Shown here one piece after another: positions 16,128-23,843 of a DNA stretch of 32,337 nt. A model generated the notes under the pieces. It saw nothing but the letters and a program-made list of their open reading frames with translations, was not told the DNA's origin and searched no databases. The translations under genes were made by a program, and so were the position numbers. Source of the DNA: Ruminococcus sp. (GTDB taxonomy: Bacteria > Bacillota_I > Bacilli_A > RF39 > UBA660); NCBI GenBank assembly GCA_023663235.1, contig JAMPHW010000004.1, forward strand, positions 46,536 to 78,872, in the 5' to 3' direction. Every line of letters begins with the position of its first letter. Positions within the stretch are counted from its first letter, which is position 1.

Positions 16128-16169
16128 ATGAAAAATATTATTAATTTAATAAGACGAAGATATAAGTAA
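16128..16169 (+). CDS. Leader peptide MKNIINLIRRRYK
   Basis: A 13-codon frame starts eight bases after a perfect AAAGGAG (16114-16120), only about 17 bases from the predicted transcript start. The peptide carries three arginines followed by Tyr-Lys at its end, just where the first RNA stem begins. Strong ribosome site, minimal length and position before alternative stems are the marks of a regulatory leader peptide. The RRR/RYK pattern recalls the Arg/Lys-x-Arg/Lys stalling motif known for macrolide-bound ribosomes (for example in ErmD leaders), which is family knowledge, not proof here. Confidence 0.6.
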   Translation: MKNIINLIRRRYK

Positions 16170-16276
16170 CTTGCAAATAGTTAAAGACTGGATGCAAGTG
16201 ATTTTGTGATGCTTGTATTCGGAGATTAAATTAATAATAGATTTAAGCCTAAGTGTACAAGCATTTAGGTTTTTTA
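16169..16276 (+). promoter_or_regulatory. Attenuator-like alternative RNA stems and terminator
   Basis: Four complementary segments follow the leader: 1, ACTTGCA (16169-16175); 2, TGCAAGT (16193-16199); 3, ATGCTTGTA (16209-16217); 4, TACAAGCAT (16256-16264). Segments 1:2 (7 bp) and 3:4 (9 bp) pair perfectly and 2:3 can pair with one G-U. Segment 4 is the loop of a terminator-like hairpin, AAGCCTAA (16245-16252) with TTAGGTTT (16265-16272) plus T residues, so 3:4 and the terminator exclude each other. A ribosome held on the leader would cover segment 1 and shift the balance. Which state is 'on' cannot be settled by eye. Confidence 0.6.
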
Positions 16277-16295
16277 TATTTTAGAAGGAGATAAA

Positions 16296-17018
16296 ATGAA
16301 AAAATTTATAATTGATGAGGAAGTTTTGGAAATTTTACCAGAAATACAAATTGGGGTAATGGTTGTAGAAATGCCTAATGAAAGTATAAATTTAGGAGAA
16401 AAAGAATTAAAAGAAATAGAAGAGATGCTTAAAAATGCTAATAATGAAGCTAAAAAATATTTAACTAATGAAAATTTTTCAGAAAATGAAGTAATTAAAA
16501 TTTGGAGAGATACTTATCAAAAATTTCCGACAAAAAAACGAGCTAGATGTTCGATTGAAAATTTACTTAAAAGGATTTTAAAGGATAATCCTGTAGGAAG
16601 TATTTTACCTACTATTGATATTCCAAATATTATTTCTTTAAAATATGCTTTACCAATTGGGGCTGAGGATTTAGACAAATTTGAGGGTGATTTACATTTA
16701 GGTGTAATGCAAGGTGATGAAGAATTTTATTTAATTGGAAGTGAAGAAGTAGACTTACCATTAAAAGGAGAAATAGCTTATGCAGATAATAAGGGGTGTG
16801 TTTGTCGTTCGCTTAATTGGAGAGATGGAGAGAGAACTAAAATTGATGATACAACAAAAAAAGAGTTTATAGCTATAGAATGTATGGATTCTAAACGTGG
16901 TCAAGATTTAAAAGAAGCTTTAGATTTGTTAGAGACTTTACTTAAGAATTATTTAAATGTAGAAGTCAGAAAGAAACAAATTTTGGATATAAATAATAGA
17001 GAAGTAATAATAGATTAG
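16296..17018 (+). CDS. B3/B4 tRNA-editing domain protein
   Basis: This 240-residue protein resembles stand-alone B3/4 domains, the editing fold of the phenylalanyl-tRNA synthetase beta chain that hydrolyses Tyr-tRNA(Phe). Key text is NPVGSILPTIDIPNIISLKYALPIGAEDLDKFEGDL, LHLGVMQGDEEFYLIGSEEVDLPLKGEIAYADNKGCVCRSLNWRDGERTKID, and a C-terminal helix DLKEALDLLETLLKNYL. Free-standing members may clear misacylated tRNA, but their substrates are mostly unproven. The ribosome site is AGAAGGAG. Upstream are a leader peptide and alternative stems that probably regulate it through translation status. No other gene shares the transcript. Confidence 0.82.
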   Translation: MKKFIIDEEVLEILPEIQIGVMVVEMPNESINLGEKELKEIEEMLKNANNEAKKYLTNENFSENEVIKIWRDTYQKFPTKKRARCSIENLLKRILKDNPVGSILPTIDIPNIISLKYALPIGAEDLDKFEGDLHLGVMQGDEEFYLIGSEEVDLPLKGEIAYADNKGCVCRSLNWRDGERTKIDDTTKKEFIAIECMDSKRGQDLKEALDLLETLLKNYLNVEVRKKQILDINNREVIID

Positions 17019-17022
17019 AATA

Positions 17023-17051
17023 TTGTAAAATCTTAAACATTTTAGTATAAT
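17023..17051 (+). promoter_or_regulatory. Promoter of the DUF1934-argS operon
   Basis: TTGTAA (17023-17028), 17 bp, then a perfect TATAAT (17046-17051). Confidence 0.7.
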
Positions 17052-17074
17052 TTAGGAAGTAATGAGGAATATAT

Positions 17075-17428
17075 ATGAAAAGGAATTTAATTATTAATAC
17101 TTATCAAAAAAATGTTTTATTATTTAAAGAGCAAACTACAGGTTATATAGAAGATAACATATTAGAGTATCATACAGATAATGAGAAAATAAGAATAAAT
17201 TTGAGTACATATTCTTTTATAAAAGAAAATGAAGAATCAGTTTTAAGAATTGTAAAAGATAAGTGTGAATTAAGAATTAAAGCCTTAAATCAGAGTTTAG
17301 ATATTCCAATTCTATATTTTAATTATGGAAGAGATAATAATATAATTGTTTTAGAATATAAATTAGAAAGTCAGGAATTACCTTTAAAGATAGTAATAGA
17401 AATAGGAGATGAAATAGATGAAATATAA
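17075..17428 (+). CDS. DUF1934 (YwiB-like) beta-barrel protein
   Basis: A 117-residue protein with alternating beta-strand pattern (NIIVLEYKLESQELPLKIVIEI at the end) and located directly before argS, as ywiB is in Bacillus subtilis. DUF1934 proteins form small calycin-like barrels of unknown function. It overlaps argS by 11 bases, so the two are translationally coupled. The start ATG follows ATGAGGA. The call rests as much on position as on sequence. Confidence 0.75.
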   Translation: MKRNLIINTYQKNVLLFKEQTTGYIEDNILEYHTDNEKIRINLSTYSFIKENEESVLRIVKDKCELRIKALNQSLDIPILYFNYGRDNNIIVLEYKLESQELPLKIVIEIGDEIDEI

Positions 17429-19163
17429 AATACAAGAATTAGAAGAGAAAATAAGAAAAAGTTTACAGAAATTAAATTATGAGGTAGAGAGTGTAGTAAT
17501 AAATCCATCTAATAGACCAGAACTTGGTGATTATCAATATAATGGAATTATGGGTCTTGCTAAAAAAAATCACAAAAATCCAGTAGAAATAGCCAATGAA
17601 TTAGTAGAAGAATTAAAAGAATATTCTGAATTAAAAGATGTAAATGTAGCGGGTCCAGGTTTTATAAATTTAACATTTTCAGATGAATTTTTAATTGACT
17701 TTATGAATAAATCAAATAATGATATCACCATAAATTATAATCAAGGGATAGATAAAACAATTTTATTAGATTACGGTGGACCTAATATCGCGAAAGTATT
17801 GCATGTAGGACATTTAAGAAGTGCTAATATAGGGGAAGCATTAAAAAGGTTATGTGAAGCAGTCGGATGTAAAACTATTGGAGATGTTCATCAAGGAGAC
17901 TGGGGACGTCCAATGGGTATGGTTATAAGAGAAATTAAGGAAAGAAATCCAGAGTTAGCTTATTTTAAAGATGATTATAATGGTGAAGAAGTTGATTTTG
18001 ATATAACTAATGATGATTTAATTCATTTATATCCAATTGCCACTTTAAAAGCTAAAGAGAATGAAGATATAATGGAGGAAGTTAGACAAATTACTTATGA
18101 GCTTCAAAATAAACATAAAGGATATTATGCTTTATGGAAAAAAATATGTGATGTTAGTCTTGATGAAGTAAGAAAAATATATAAAGATTTAAATACGACT
18201 TTTGATTTATGGTATGGAGAGTCTGATAATTCCCTCTATATGGATGTTACAATTGATTATTTATATGGACAAAAGGTAATTGTTGAGAGTGAAGGAGCTA
18301 AAGTTATAGATGTAAGAGAAGATACGGATAAACTAGAAATACCACCATTAATTGTTATTAAAAGTAATGGAGCTGTATCTTATGAAGCAACAGATTTAGC
18401 TTGTTTATGGCAAAGAGTTCATGATTATGATTTAAATGAAGTTTGGTATATGACAGATAAAAGACAAGAATTACATTTTAAACAAACTTTTAGAGCGGCA
18501 TATAAAAGTGGATTAGTAAGTCCTGATGTGAAGTTAGTTTTTAATGGGTTTGGAACAATGAACGGTCCTGATGGTAAACCTTTTAAAACACGTGATGGTG
18601 GAGTTATGCCATTAAAAGAATTACTTGATATGGTAACACAAGAATGTGAAAAAAGATTAATGAGTAATATTACAGAAAACAGATGGGAAGTTGCTAGAGT
18701 TGTTGCTGTTGCAGCAGTTAAATATGCTGATTTACTTCCATTTAGAACAACTGATTATAATTTTGATATAGATAAATTTACAGACTTAAATGGTAAGACT
18801 GGTACTTATTTATTATATTCGACTATAAGAATGAAATCACTTTTAAATAAAGCAGAAGAGAGCAATATAGTTTTTGATAAGATAAGTGTTTTAAAAACGG
18901 ATATTGTACGTAAAATAATTGTTACAATGTTAGATTTAAAAAGAATTGTAAAGAGAAGTTTTGATAATTGCTCTTTAAATGAAATGGCGGAGTATCTTTA
19001 TAAGATAACAAATTTATATAATAATTTTTATGCTGAAAATAAGGTTTTAATTGAAGAAAATCTAGATGTTAAAACTTCATGGCTTACTCTTACAAAAGTT
19101 ATATATGATAATAACAAATATCTTTTAGATATTTTGGGTATAAATATTCCTGAAAAAATGTAA
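17418..19163 (+). CDS. argS: Arginyl-tRNA synthetase
   Basis: This 581-residue class I synthetase charges tRNA(Arg). The N-terminal tRNA D-loop-recognition domain (about 1-105) is followed by the catalytic domain with LLDYGGPNIAKVLHVGHLRSANIGEAL (HIGH motif as HVGH), GDVHQGDWGRPMG, and YEATDLACLWQR. The KMSKS loop is replaced by GPDGKPFKTRDGG, normal for many ArgRS. The C-terminal helical anticodon-binding domain contains KTGTYLLYSTIRMKSLL and ends near IPEKM. The start follows AGGAG by nine bases within the end of the preceding gene. Confidence 0.97.
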   Translation: MKYKIQELEEKIRKSLQKLNYEVESVVINPSNRPELGDYQYNGIMGLAKKNHKNPVEIANELVEELKEYSELKDVNVAGPGFINLTFSDEFLIDFMNKSNNDITINYNQGIDKTILLDYGGPNIAKVLHVGHLRSANIGEALKRLCEAVGCKTIGDVHQGDWGRPMGMVIREIKERNPELAYFKDDYNGEEVDFDITNDDLIHLYPIATLKAKENEDIMEEVRQITYELQNKHKGYYALWKKICDVSLDEVRKIYKDLNTTFDLWYGESDNSLYMDVTIDYLYGQKVIVESEGAKVIDVREDTDKLEIPPLIVIKSNGAVSYEATDLACLWQRVHDYDLNEVWYMTDKRQELHFKQTFRAAYKSGLVSPDVKLVFNGFGTMNGPDGKPFKTRDGGVMPLKELLDMVTQECEKRLMSNITENRWEVARVVAVAAVKYADLLPFRTTDYNFDIDKFTDLNGKTGTYLLYSTIRMKSLLNKAEESNIVFDKISVLKTDIVRKIIVTMLDLKRIVKRSFDNCSLNEMAEYLYKITNLYNNFYAENKVLIEENLDVKTSWLTLTKVIYDNNKYLLDILGINIPEKM

Positions 19164-19171
19164 ATTAATAA

Positions 19172-19200
19172 TTGACAAATATAGAATTTAATATTACAAT
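19172..19200 (+). promoter_or_regulatory. Promoter upstream of rpoE
   Basis: TTGACA (19172-19177), 17 bp, TACAAT (19195-19200). A second TTGACA lies at 19206-19211 and a TATAAT at 19241-19246, but these two are 29 bp apart and do not form a pair. AAACAT (19211-19216) is inverted as ATGTTT (19232-19237). Confidence 0.65.
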
Positions 19201-19278
19201 CTTCATTGACAAACATATACACAATTTTAAAATGTTTACATATAATGTTTTTGATTGTTAATAAAAGGAGAATATAAT

Positions 19279-19719
19279 ATGAAACTAAGTGATATATCAA
19301 AAGAAGAATTAGAGACAATGAGTTATGATGATATTGCCTATTTAATATTAAATGAAGAAAAAGCACAAATGAAGATAAATATATTATTTAAGAAAGTTTG
19401 TGATACTCTAAATTTATCTGAAAGTACTTTTGAAGAAAAAATTGCAGATTTCTTTGAACTTTTAACTACTGATAAGAGATTTATTATGTTAGAAGATGGT
19501 TCATGGGATTTAAGGGAATTACATAATCCTAAAGTTATAATTGATGATGAAGAAGATGATACAGCTTTAGAGATTGATGATAATGATACAAGTGATATGC
19601 CAGAAGAAGAAAATGAAGATGATATTTTCTATGAGGCTGACAATGAAGATGATTTACCAGATGATGATTTAGATGATTTAGTAGTAATCGATGTCGATGA
19701 AGAGGAAGCAAACAGTTAA
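19279..19719 (+). CDS. rpoE: RNA polymerase delta subunit
   Basis: The 146-residue protein has the HARE-HTH fold of delta (about 1-85): LSDISKEELETMSYDDIAYLIL, KVCDTLNLSESTFEEKIADFFELLTTDKRFIMLEDGSWDLRELH, then a disordered, almost purely acidic tail rich in Asp and Glu. Delta is specific to Firmicutes; it speeds polymerase recycling and helps displace RNA or DNA. The start is the ATG nine bases after AGGAG; an in-frame ATG further upstream lies before this site. The place after argS is conserved. Confidence 0.95.
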   Translation: MKLSDISKEELETMSYDDIAYLILNEEKAQMKINILFKKVCDTLNLSESTFEEKIADFFELLTTDKRFIMLEDGSWDLRELHNPKVIIDDEEDDTALEIDDNDTSDMPEEENEDDIFYEADNEDDLPDDDLDDLVVIDVDEEEANS

Positions 19720-19732
19720 TGTTTGTTTTTTT
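19707..19732 (+). terminator. Terminator overlapping the rpoE stop
   Basis: CAAACA (19709-19714) pairs with TGTTTG (19720-19725), five-base loop containing the TAA stop, then seven T residues. The left arm is coding sequence, so the last codons of rpoE double as terminator. Confidence 0.85.
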
Positions 19733-19741
19733 GCATCTTTT

Positions 19742-19750
19742 TGATATAAT
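19742..19750 (+). promoter_or_regulatory. Extended -10 promoter of prfA
   Basis: TGATATAAT combines the TGn extension with a perfect TATAAT; no good -35 box is seen at 17 bp upstream. Confidence 0.6.
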
Positions 19751-19774
19751 ATAAAGTGAGAGGAACGATTTTAA

Positions 19775-20839
19775 ATGTTTGAAAGATTAGAAACAATTCA
19801 AGCTAAATATGAAGAGTTACAACAAGAGCTTGTAAAACCGGAAGTTATTAATGATTATAGCAAATTAAAAGATTTATCCAAAGAAGCTAGTGATTTAGAA
19901 GAAACTGTTAATAAATATCATGAATATAAAGAAGTAGCTAAAGGTATAGAAGAAGCAAAGGTTCTTATGAAAGATGAAGAGTTAAAGGAAATGGCTACTT
20001 TAGAGTATGAAGAATTAAAAATAAGATTAGAGAATATTACTAAAGAATTAGAAATACTTTTAGTGCCAAAAGATGAAAATGATGGAAAGAATGTCATAAT
20101 GGAAATAAGGGGTGCTGCAGGAGGAGATGAAGCTAATATCTTTGCTGGAGATCTTCTTAGAATGTATACATATTATGCCGAAGAAAATGGGTGGAAGATA
20201 GAAGAACTACATGCCATAGAAGGAACTAGTGGTGGATATTCACAAGTAGAAGTCATGATTAAAGGTGCAGATGTTTACAAAAAACTTAAATATGAAAGTG
20301 GTTCACATCGAGTACAAAGAGTGCCCGTAACTGAAACGCAAGGCAGAGTTCATACGTCAACAGCGACAGTTTTAGTTATGCCTGAGGTTGAAACAGTAAA
20401 TATTGATATTAAAGAAAGTGACATAAAAATGGATGTTTATCATTCAAGTGGGGCTGGTGGACAATCAGTAAATACAGCGAATTCGGCTGTACGTTTAACG
20501 CATATTCCAACAGGTGTAGTGGTAACTTGTCAAACTGAAAGAAGTCAACTTCGTAATAGAGATAGAGCGATGAATTTACTTAAGATTAAGATAAATGATG
20601 CAATAAGAAATGAAGAAGAGATGAAACTCGGAAGTGCTCGTAAAAGCAAAATTGGTACAGGTGACAGAAGTGAGAAAATAAGGACTTATAACTATCCTCA
20701 AAATAGGGTAACAGACCATCGTATAAATTTTTCAATTATGAGTTTAGATAAAGTTATGGATGGAGATTTAGAACCAATAATTGAAGCTTTACAAACTGAG
20801 GATTTGAAGTTAAAACTAGCAGGTGAGGTTTTTGAATAA
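19775..20839 (+). CDS. prfA: Peptide chain release factor 1
   Basis: This 354-residue class I release factor reads UAA and UAG. The GGQ motif that drives peptidyl-tRNA hydrolysis is in YHSSGAGGQSVNTANSAVRL, and the stop-codon recognition tripeptide lies in SHRVQRVPVTETQGRVHTS (PVT, a variant of PxT). Domain 1 is the N-terminal coiled region. The ribosome site is GAGAGGA. It overlaps prmC by 17 bases, the partner that methylates its GGQ glutamine, as in most bacteria. Confidence 0.97.
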   Translation: MFERLETIQAKYEELQQELVKPEVINDYSKLKDLSKEASDLEETVNKYHEYKEVAKGIEEAKVLMKDEELKEMATLEYEELKIRLENITKELEILLVPKDENDGKNVIMEIRGAAGGDEANIFAGDLLRMYTYYAEENGWKIEELHAIEGTSGGYSQVEVMIKGADVYKKLKYESGSHRVQRVPVTETQGRVHTSTATVLVMPEVETVNIDIKESDIKMDVYHSSGAGGQSVNTANSAVRLTHIPTGVVVTCQTERSQLRNRDRAMNLLKIKINDAIRNEEEMKLGSARKSKIGTGDRSEKIRTYNYPQNRVTDHRINFSIMSLDKVMDGDLEPIIEALQTEDLKLKLAGEVFE

Positions 20840-21554
20840 GATTGGGAAATCTGAATTAGATTTATTAAAAGAAATATATAAAGATAAAACTAATTATGTT
20901 AAAATGATAGCTAAACTGGAAAATAACTATCCAGTTCAATATTTAATTGGGTATGTGGATTTTTTAGATTTAAAAATTGAAGTTAATGAAGATGTTTTAA
21001 TACCTAGATATGAAACTGAATTATTAGTGGATTTAACAATAAAAAAGTTAAAAAATAAGGATTATACTAACTTATTAGATATGGGTACTGGAAGTGGTGC
21101 GATTGCTATATCATTAAAAAAATATCTGAATATAGAAGTAGATGCTTGTGATATAAGTGAAAAAGCATTAGATAAAGCTAGAGGTAATGCGATACTTAAT
21201 AATGCTTCAATTAACTTTTTTAAAATGGATATATTAAATGAAGAATTAAATAAAAAATATGATGTTATAATATCTAATCCACCTTATGTTAAGCAAGATG
21301 AATATGTATCGCCAGAAACTAAATATGAACCTAGCATAGCTTTATATGCGAAAGATAATGGTTTAGAATTTTATAAAAGAATTTTAAAGCTTGCTAAAAG
21401 TAGTTTAAATGATAATGGTCTCATAGTGTTTGAAATAGGTGCAACACTTGGAGAGGAAATAAAAAAAGAAGCTTTAGGATATTTTCCTAAAGCTAATATA
21501 GACATTATAAAAGATTTTAATAATTTTGATAGAATTATGTTTATTGAAATATAG
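20823..21554 (+). CDS. prmC: Release factor glutamine methyltransferase PrmC
   Basis: PrmC N5-methylates the glutamine of the GGQ motif in release factors. The N-terminal helical domain includes NYPVQYLIGYVDFLDLKI and VLIPRYETELLV; the SAM site is LLDMGTGSGAIAISL; the catalytic NPPY is in DVIISNPPYVKQDEY, and the C-terminus FNNFDRIMFIEI is typical. Start choice is unclear: GTG 20823 or TTG 20832, both near AGGTGAGG (20821-20828). Length is a little below the usual 280, mainly in the N-terminal domain. Confidence 0.95.
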   Translation: MRFLNKIGKSELDLLKEIYKDKTNYVKMIAKLENNYPVQYLIGYVDFLDLKIEVNEDVLIPRYETELLVDLTIKKLKNKDYTNLLDMGTGSGAIAISLKKYLNIEVDACDISEKALDKARGNAILNNASINFFKMDILNEELNKKYDVIISNPPYVKQDEYVSPETKYEPSIALYAKDNGLEFYKRILKLAKSSLNDNGLIVFEIGATLGEEIKKEALGYFPKANIDIIKDFNNFDRIMFIEI

Positions 21555-21577
21555 CAGTCTAAGGGTTGCTATTTTTT
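21551..21577 (+). terminator. Terminator after prmC
   Basis: ATAGCA (21551-21556) pairs with TGCTAT (21567-21572) around ten bases, followed by TTTTT. It overlaps the prmC stop. Confidence 0.75.
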
Positions 21578-21583
21578 AAATAA

Positions 21584-23005
21584 TTAAATTACTTTAAATG
21601 GGTTAGATTGTGTTCCATTGCCAGTAAATGTAACATCAGAACGTAAGTTGATTATGGGTCTCACGTATAATTTTGACGTTGTAAGACCATGATAAAATTC
21701 TAAGAATCCTGACTCTTGAACTAAATATACTTTGGAAGCGGCTTCAAAATTACTTGGTGAGATAGTCCAATATGTTAAACCAATAGTTAGATAGTTATTT
21801 CTAATTCCACTATTGTAGTTATCAATAAACCCAGCATAAGCTACTTCATCTGCGGTGATTAATCCTATGGGATTTTTTAATGTTTTATTGCCTTTATTAG
21901 AGTTCTTATAAGTATATAAATCATTTTCATTAGAGCAAGCATAAGTAGGTATAACTTGTGGAGTGTTTGGGGTTACAAATTGTCTATTAGGAAATACTCT
22001 TATAAGCGAACCATAGCTAGTATTTACTATTCCAATTCCGCCTTGATTATTTATGATACTATTGCTTGTACTTGGAATTCTATCGCCACAAAAACCAGCA
22101 TTTAAATCTATTTTATCAAAATAACTAGTTCCTTGTTTAATATTAGAATTTTCAAACCAATTATCTAAAAACTTTTTCATAGTACTATCATTTTTATTTT
22201 CGTGGGTGGTTTCATATGTATCTGAATTAGGTGTGCCATACATAAAACCTATATAGGCATTATCATCAGATTTTTCATTAAAATTACTTGCTCCTATATG
22301 AGTTTCATTTCCAGTTGTTTGAGGTTCAAGTTTATTTCCATTTTCATCTTGTGTTCTTCCTTGATATATCATTCTAATACTTCCATCACCATTAACACGA
22401 ACTATTCTCCAATAATATCCGCCAAATTCTACCCAGTTATCTAAAGGATTGCCAGCAAAATAGTAACTAGTTCCATCATTATCTAAAGCAGTAAAGACTA
22501 CTCCATAAGTTGTTGCACTATATGGAACATTAAAATCTTTGTTTTTACTAGTTCTTGTTGCTTTTGCTTTATAATGTGTTTCTAAAAGTTCACTCATTGT
22601 TTTAGCTTCATAATTTATTTTCTCTAAATAAAGAATGCATTTAGACGATTTACTTATTCCACTAAAAGAATGATTTCCTAGTTCATCAGTATATAATTTA
22701 GCATTACTATCTCTGTTACTTTTATTTGTACCTTTATAACAATAGCTAGAATCTTCATTTATTTTATAGCCACTAGGTATTATAGTATTACTATCTTGTT
22801 CAACATTATCAAGATATAAAGCTACAATATTTATATCATATGGACTAGCTGTAACTTTACCTTCTGTTAGTGGAATAGATGCTGTCATTCTATAGTTTGC
22901 TTTACTTGTTATAAATGTTACTGTAATAGTAAGTACTACTACACTTATTAAGCCACACAAAAAATACTTTTTGCTATTATTCTTTCTTAATTTTTCTATT
23001 TTCAT
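21584..23005 (-). CDS. Secreted surface-type protein, DUF6273-like C-terminus
   Basis: The 473-residue protein starts with a basic stretch and one hydrophobic segment (KIEKLRKNNSKKYF, then about 15-34), a signal peptide or signal anchor. The rest is extracellular in style: many Asn, Ser, Thr and Gly, few Lys clusters, and paired cysteines. Recognisable elements are GGYYWRIVRVNGDGSIRMIY, a NAGFCGDR segment, GLITADEVAYAGF, YWTISPSNF and the end YVRPIINLRSDVTFTGNGTQ, which I know from large families of secreted proteins in gut Firmicutes (DUF6273-like). The function is unknown; adhesion or an antigenic surface role is inference. It is divergent from a tandem-HTH gene and has a conserved promoter-leader also present at the right end of the window. 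Confidence 0.7.
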   Translation of the reverse strand: MKIEKLRKNNSKKYFLCGLISVVVLTITVTFITSKANYRMTASIPLTEGKVTASPYDINIVALYLDNVEQDSNTIIPSGYKINEDSSYCYKGTNKSNRDSNAKLYTDELGNHSFSGISKSSKCILYLEKINYEAKTMSELLETHYKAKATRTSKNKDFNVPYSATTYGVVFTALDNDGTSYYFAGNPLDNWVEFGGYYWRIVRVNGDGSIRMIYQGRTQDENGNKLEPQTTGNETHIGASNFNEKSDDNAYIGFMYGTPNSDTYETTHENKNDSTMKKFLDNWFENSNIKQGTSYFDKIDLNAGFCGDRIPSTSNSIINNQGGIGIVNTSYGSLIRVFPNRQFVTPNTPQVIPTYACSNENDLYTYKNSNKGNKTLKNPIGLITADEVAYAGFIDNYNSGIRNNYLTIGLTYWTISPSNFEAASKVYLVQESGFLEFYHGLTTSKLYVRPIINLRSDVTFTGNGTQSNPFKVI

Positions 23006-23020
23006 ATTTGCTCCTTAAAA

Positions 23021-23094
23021 ATAAGCAAATCCGGATTATTTTAGAAATTTCTAGCTTATACATTTATTATAATTGTTCATATAATAAAAGTCAA
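23021..23094 (-). promoter_or_regulatory. Conserved promoter and palindromic leader of the surface gene (copy A)
   Basis: On the minus strand TTGACT (23094-23089), 17 bp, TATAAT (23071-23066). The leader then holds three symmetric parts: ATAAGC (23059-23054) and GCTTAT (23026-23021), which can close a stem; the perfect palindrome TAGAAATTTCTA (23053-23042); and the palindrome AATCCGGATT (23037-23028). An AAGGAG site precedes the ATG. The block from the -10 box to GCTTATT is almost identical at 32274-32325. Confidence 0.85.
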
Positions 23095-23119
23095 GAAAAA
23101 TGTCTGTATTATGACGGAA

Positions 23120-23140
23120 ATGTTAAAAGCAATTTAACAT
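23120..23140. promoter_or_regulatory. Inverted repeat before the tandem-HTH gene
   Basis: ATGTTAAA (23120-23127) and TTTAACAT (23133-23140) form a perfect 8-bp inverted repeat with a five-base centre, between the two divergent genes and about 30 bases before the regulator start. A plausible autoregulatory site, with no proof. Confidence 0.5.
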
Positions 23141-23168
23141 CATGAGAAAATAGTACTAGGTGAAAAGT

Positions 23169-23624
23169 ATGTTATATTGTGAAAAACTTAGAGAACTTAG
23201 AGAAAAGCGAAACCTAAAACTTATTGATATATCAAAAATATTAGATATTGATGATTCAGTTTATGGGAGATATGAAAGAGAATATCAAATTATGCCTGTA
23301 AAACATTTAAATGTATTATGTAATTGTTTTGGGGTTTCTTTTGATTATATCTTTGGTTTTACTAATATTAAGCAATATGATAATTCGTTGAAAGACATTA
23401 ATTTAGTAATGTCTGGGGAGCGACTTAAAGAATTTAGAAGAGATAACAAACTTACTCAAAATAATCTAGCTAAAATATTAAATAGTGGTCGTACAACGAT
23501 TACAAGCTATGAAAAGGGAATTTATATTATTGCAACTCCATTTTTATATACAATATGTAGCAAGTATAAAATATCCGCTGACTATCTTCTTGGTAAAATT
23601 GATGATCCAAAATATTTAAAATAA
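23169..23624 (+). CDS. Tandem Xre-type HTH regulator (copy A)
   Basis: This 151-residue protein consists of two Xre/Cro-type helix-turn-helix units, about 3-58 (LRELREKRNLKLIDISKILD ... VSFDYIFGF) and 83-148 (LKEFRRDNKLTQNNLAKILN ... ISADYLLG). The two halves are themselves related (LNVLCNCFGVSFDYIFG versus LYTICSKYKISADYLLG). The start is the ATG at 23169, five bases after AGGTGA; a GTG at 23160 is part of that site. The paralog at 31717-32169 shares 50 of the last 66 residues. It is transcribed away from the secreted-protein gene and probably controls it and itself. No ligand or protease domain is present. Confidence 0.85.
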   Translation: MLYCEKLRELREKRNLKLIDISKILDIDDSVYGRYEREYQIMPVKHLNVLCNCFGVSFDYIFGFTNIKQYDNSLKDINLVMSGERLKEFRRDNKLTQNNLAKILNSGRTTITSYEKGIYIIATPFLYTICSKYKISADYLLGKIDDPKYLK

Positions 23625-23663
23625 AAAGAATGTTAATAAATAATCAATTATTAACATTTTTTA
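23622..23663. terminator. Strong bidirectional terminator
   Basis: AATGTTAATAA (23629-23639) and TTATTAACATT (23648-23658) form a perfect 11-bp stem with eight-base loop, A-run on the left and T-run on the right, serving the HTH gene and the converging minus-strand gene. Confidence 0.92.
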
Positions 23664-23843
23664 AGATATGAAATCAATAACGAAGTTAGTAAGTAAGTAG
23701 CTTAAAGCAAAACTTAAGCTTAAAACTAATAATTTGCTTTCAATTACTTTATTTTTTTTCATAATACCATTAAAGTTTATACCATTAAACATAAATATGG
23801 ACATAAGGGTAAAGAAAACATATAAGTAAACTTTAATACTCAT
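23661..23843 (-). CDS. DUF1146 (YwzB-like) membrane protein
   Basis: This 60-residue protein has two hydrophobic helices (about 5-22 and 37-57) joined by a basic loop (KKNKVIESKLLVLSLSFALSYLL), matching the DUF1146/YwzB pattern. Function is unknown. Its ATG overlaps the stop of the rpiB-like gene by one base, so translation is coupled. Confidence 0.7.
   Translation of the reverse strand: MSIKVYLYVFFTLMSIFMFNGINFNGIMKKNKVIESKLLVLSLSFALSYLLTNFVIDFIS

Noticed and set aside
16169..16276. T-box riboswitch before the B3/4-domain gene
   Set aside because: The conserved T-box sequence (AGGGTGGNACCGCG-like) and specifier loop are absent; a leader peptide with a perfect ribosome site fits better.
19028..19366. 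Minus-strand frame across the argS-rpoE junction
   Set aside because: It covers the end of argS, promoter elements and the start of rpoE and has no family resemblance.
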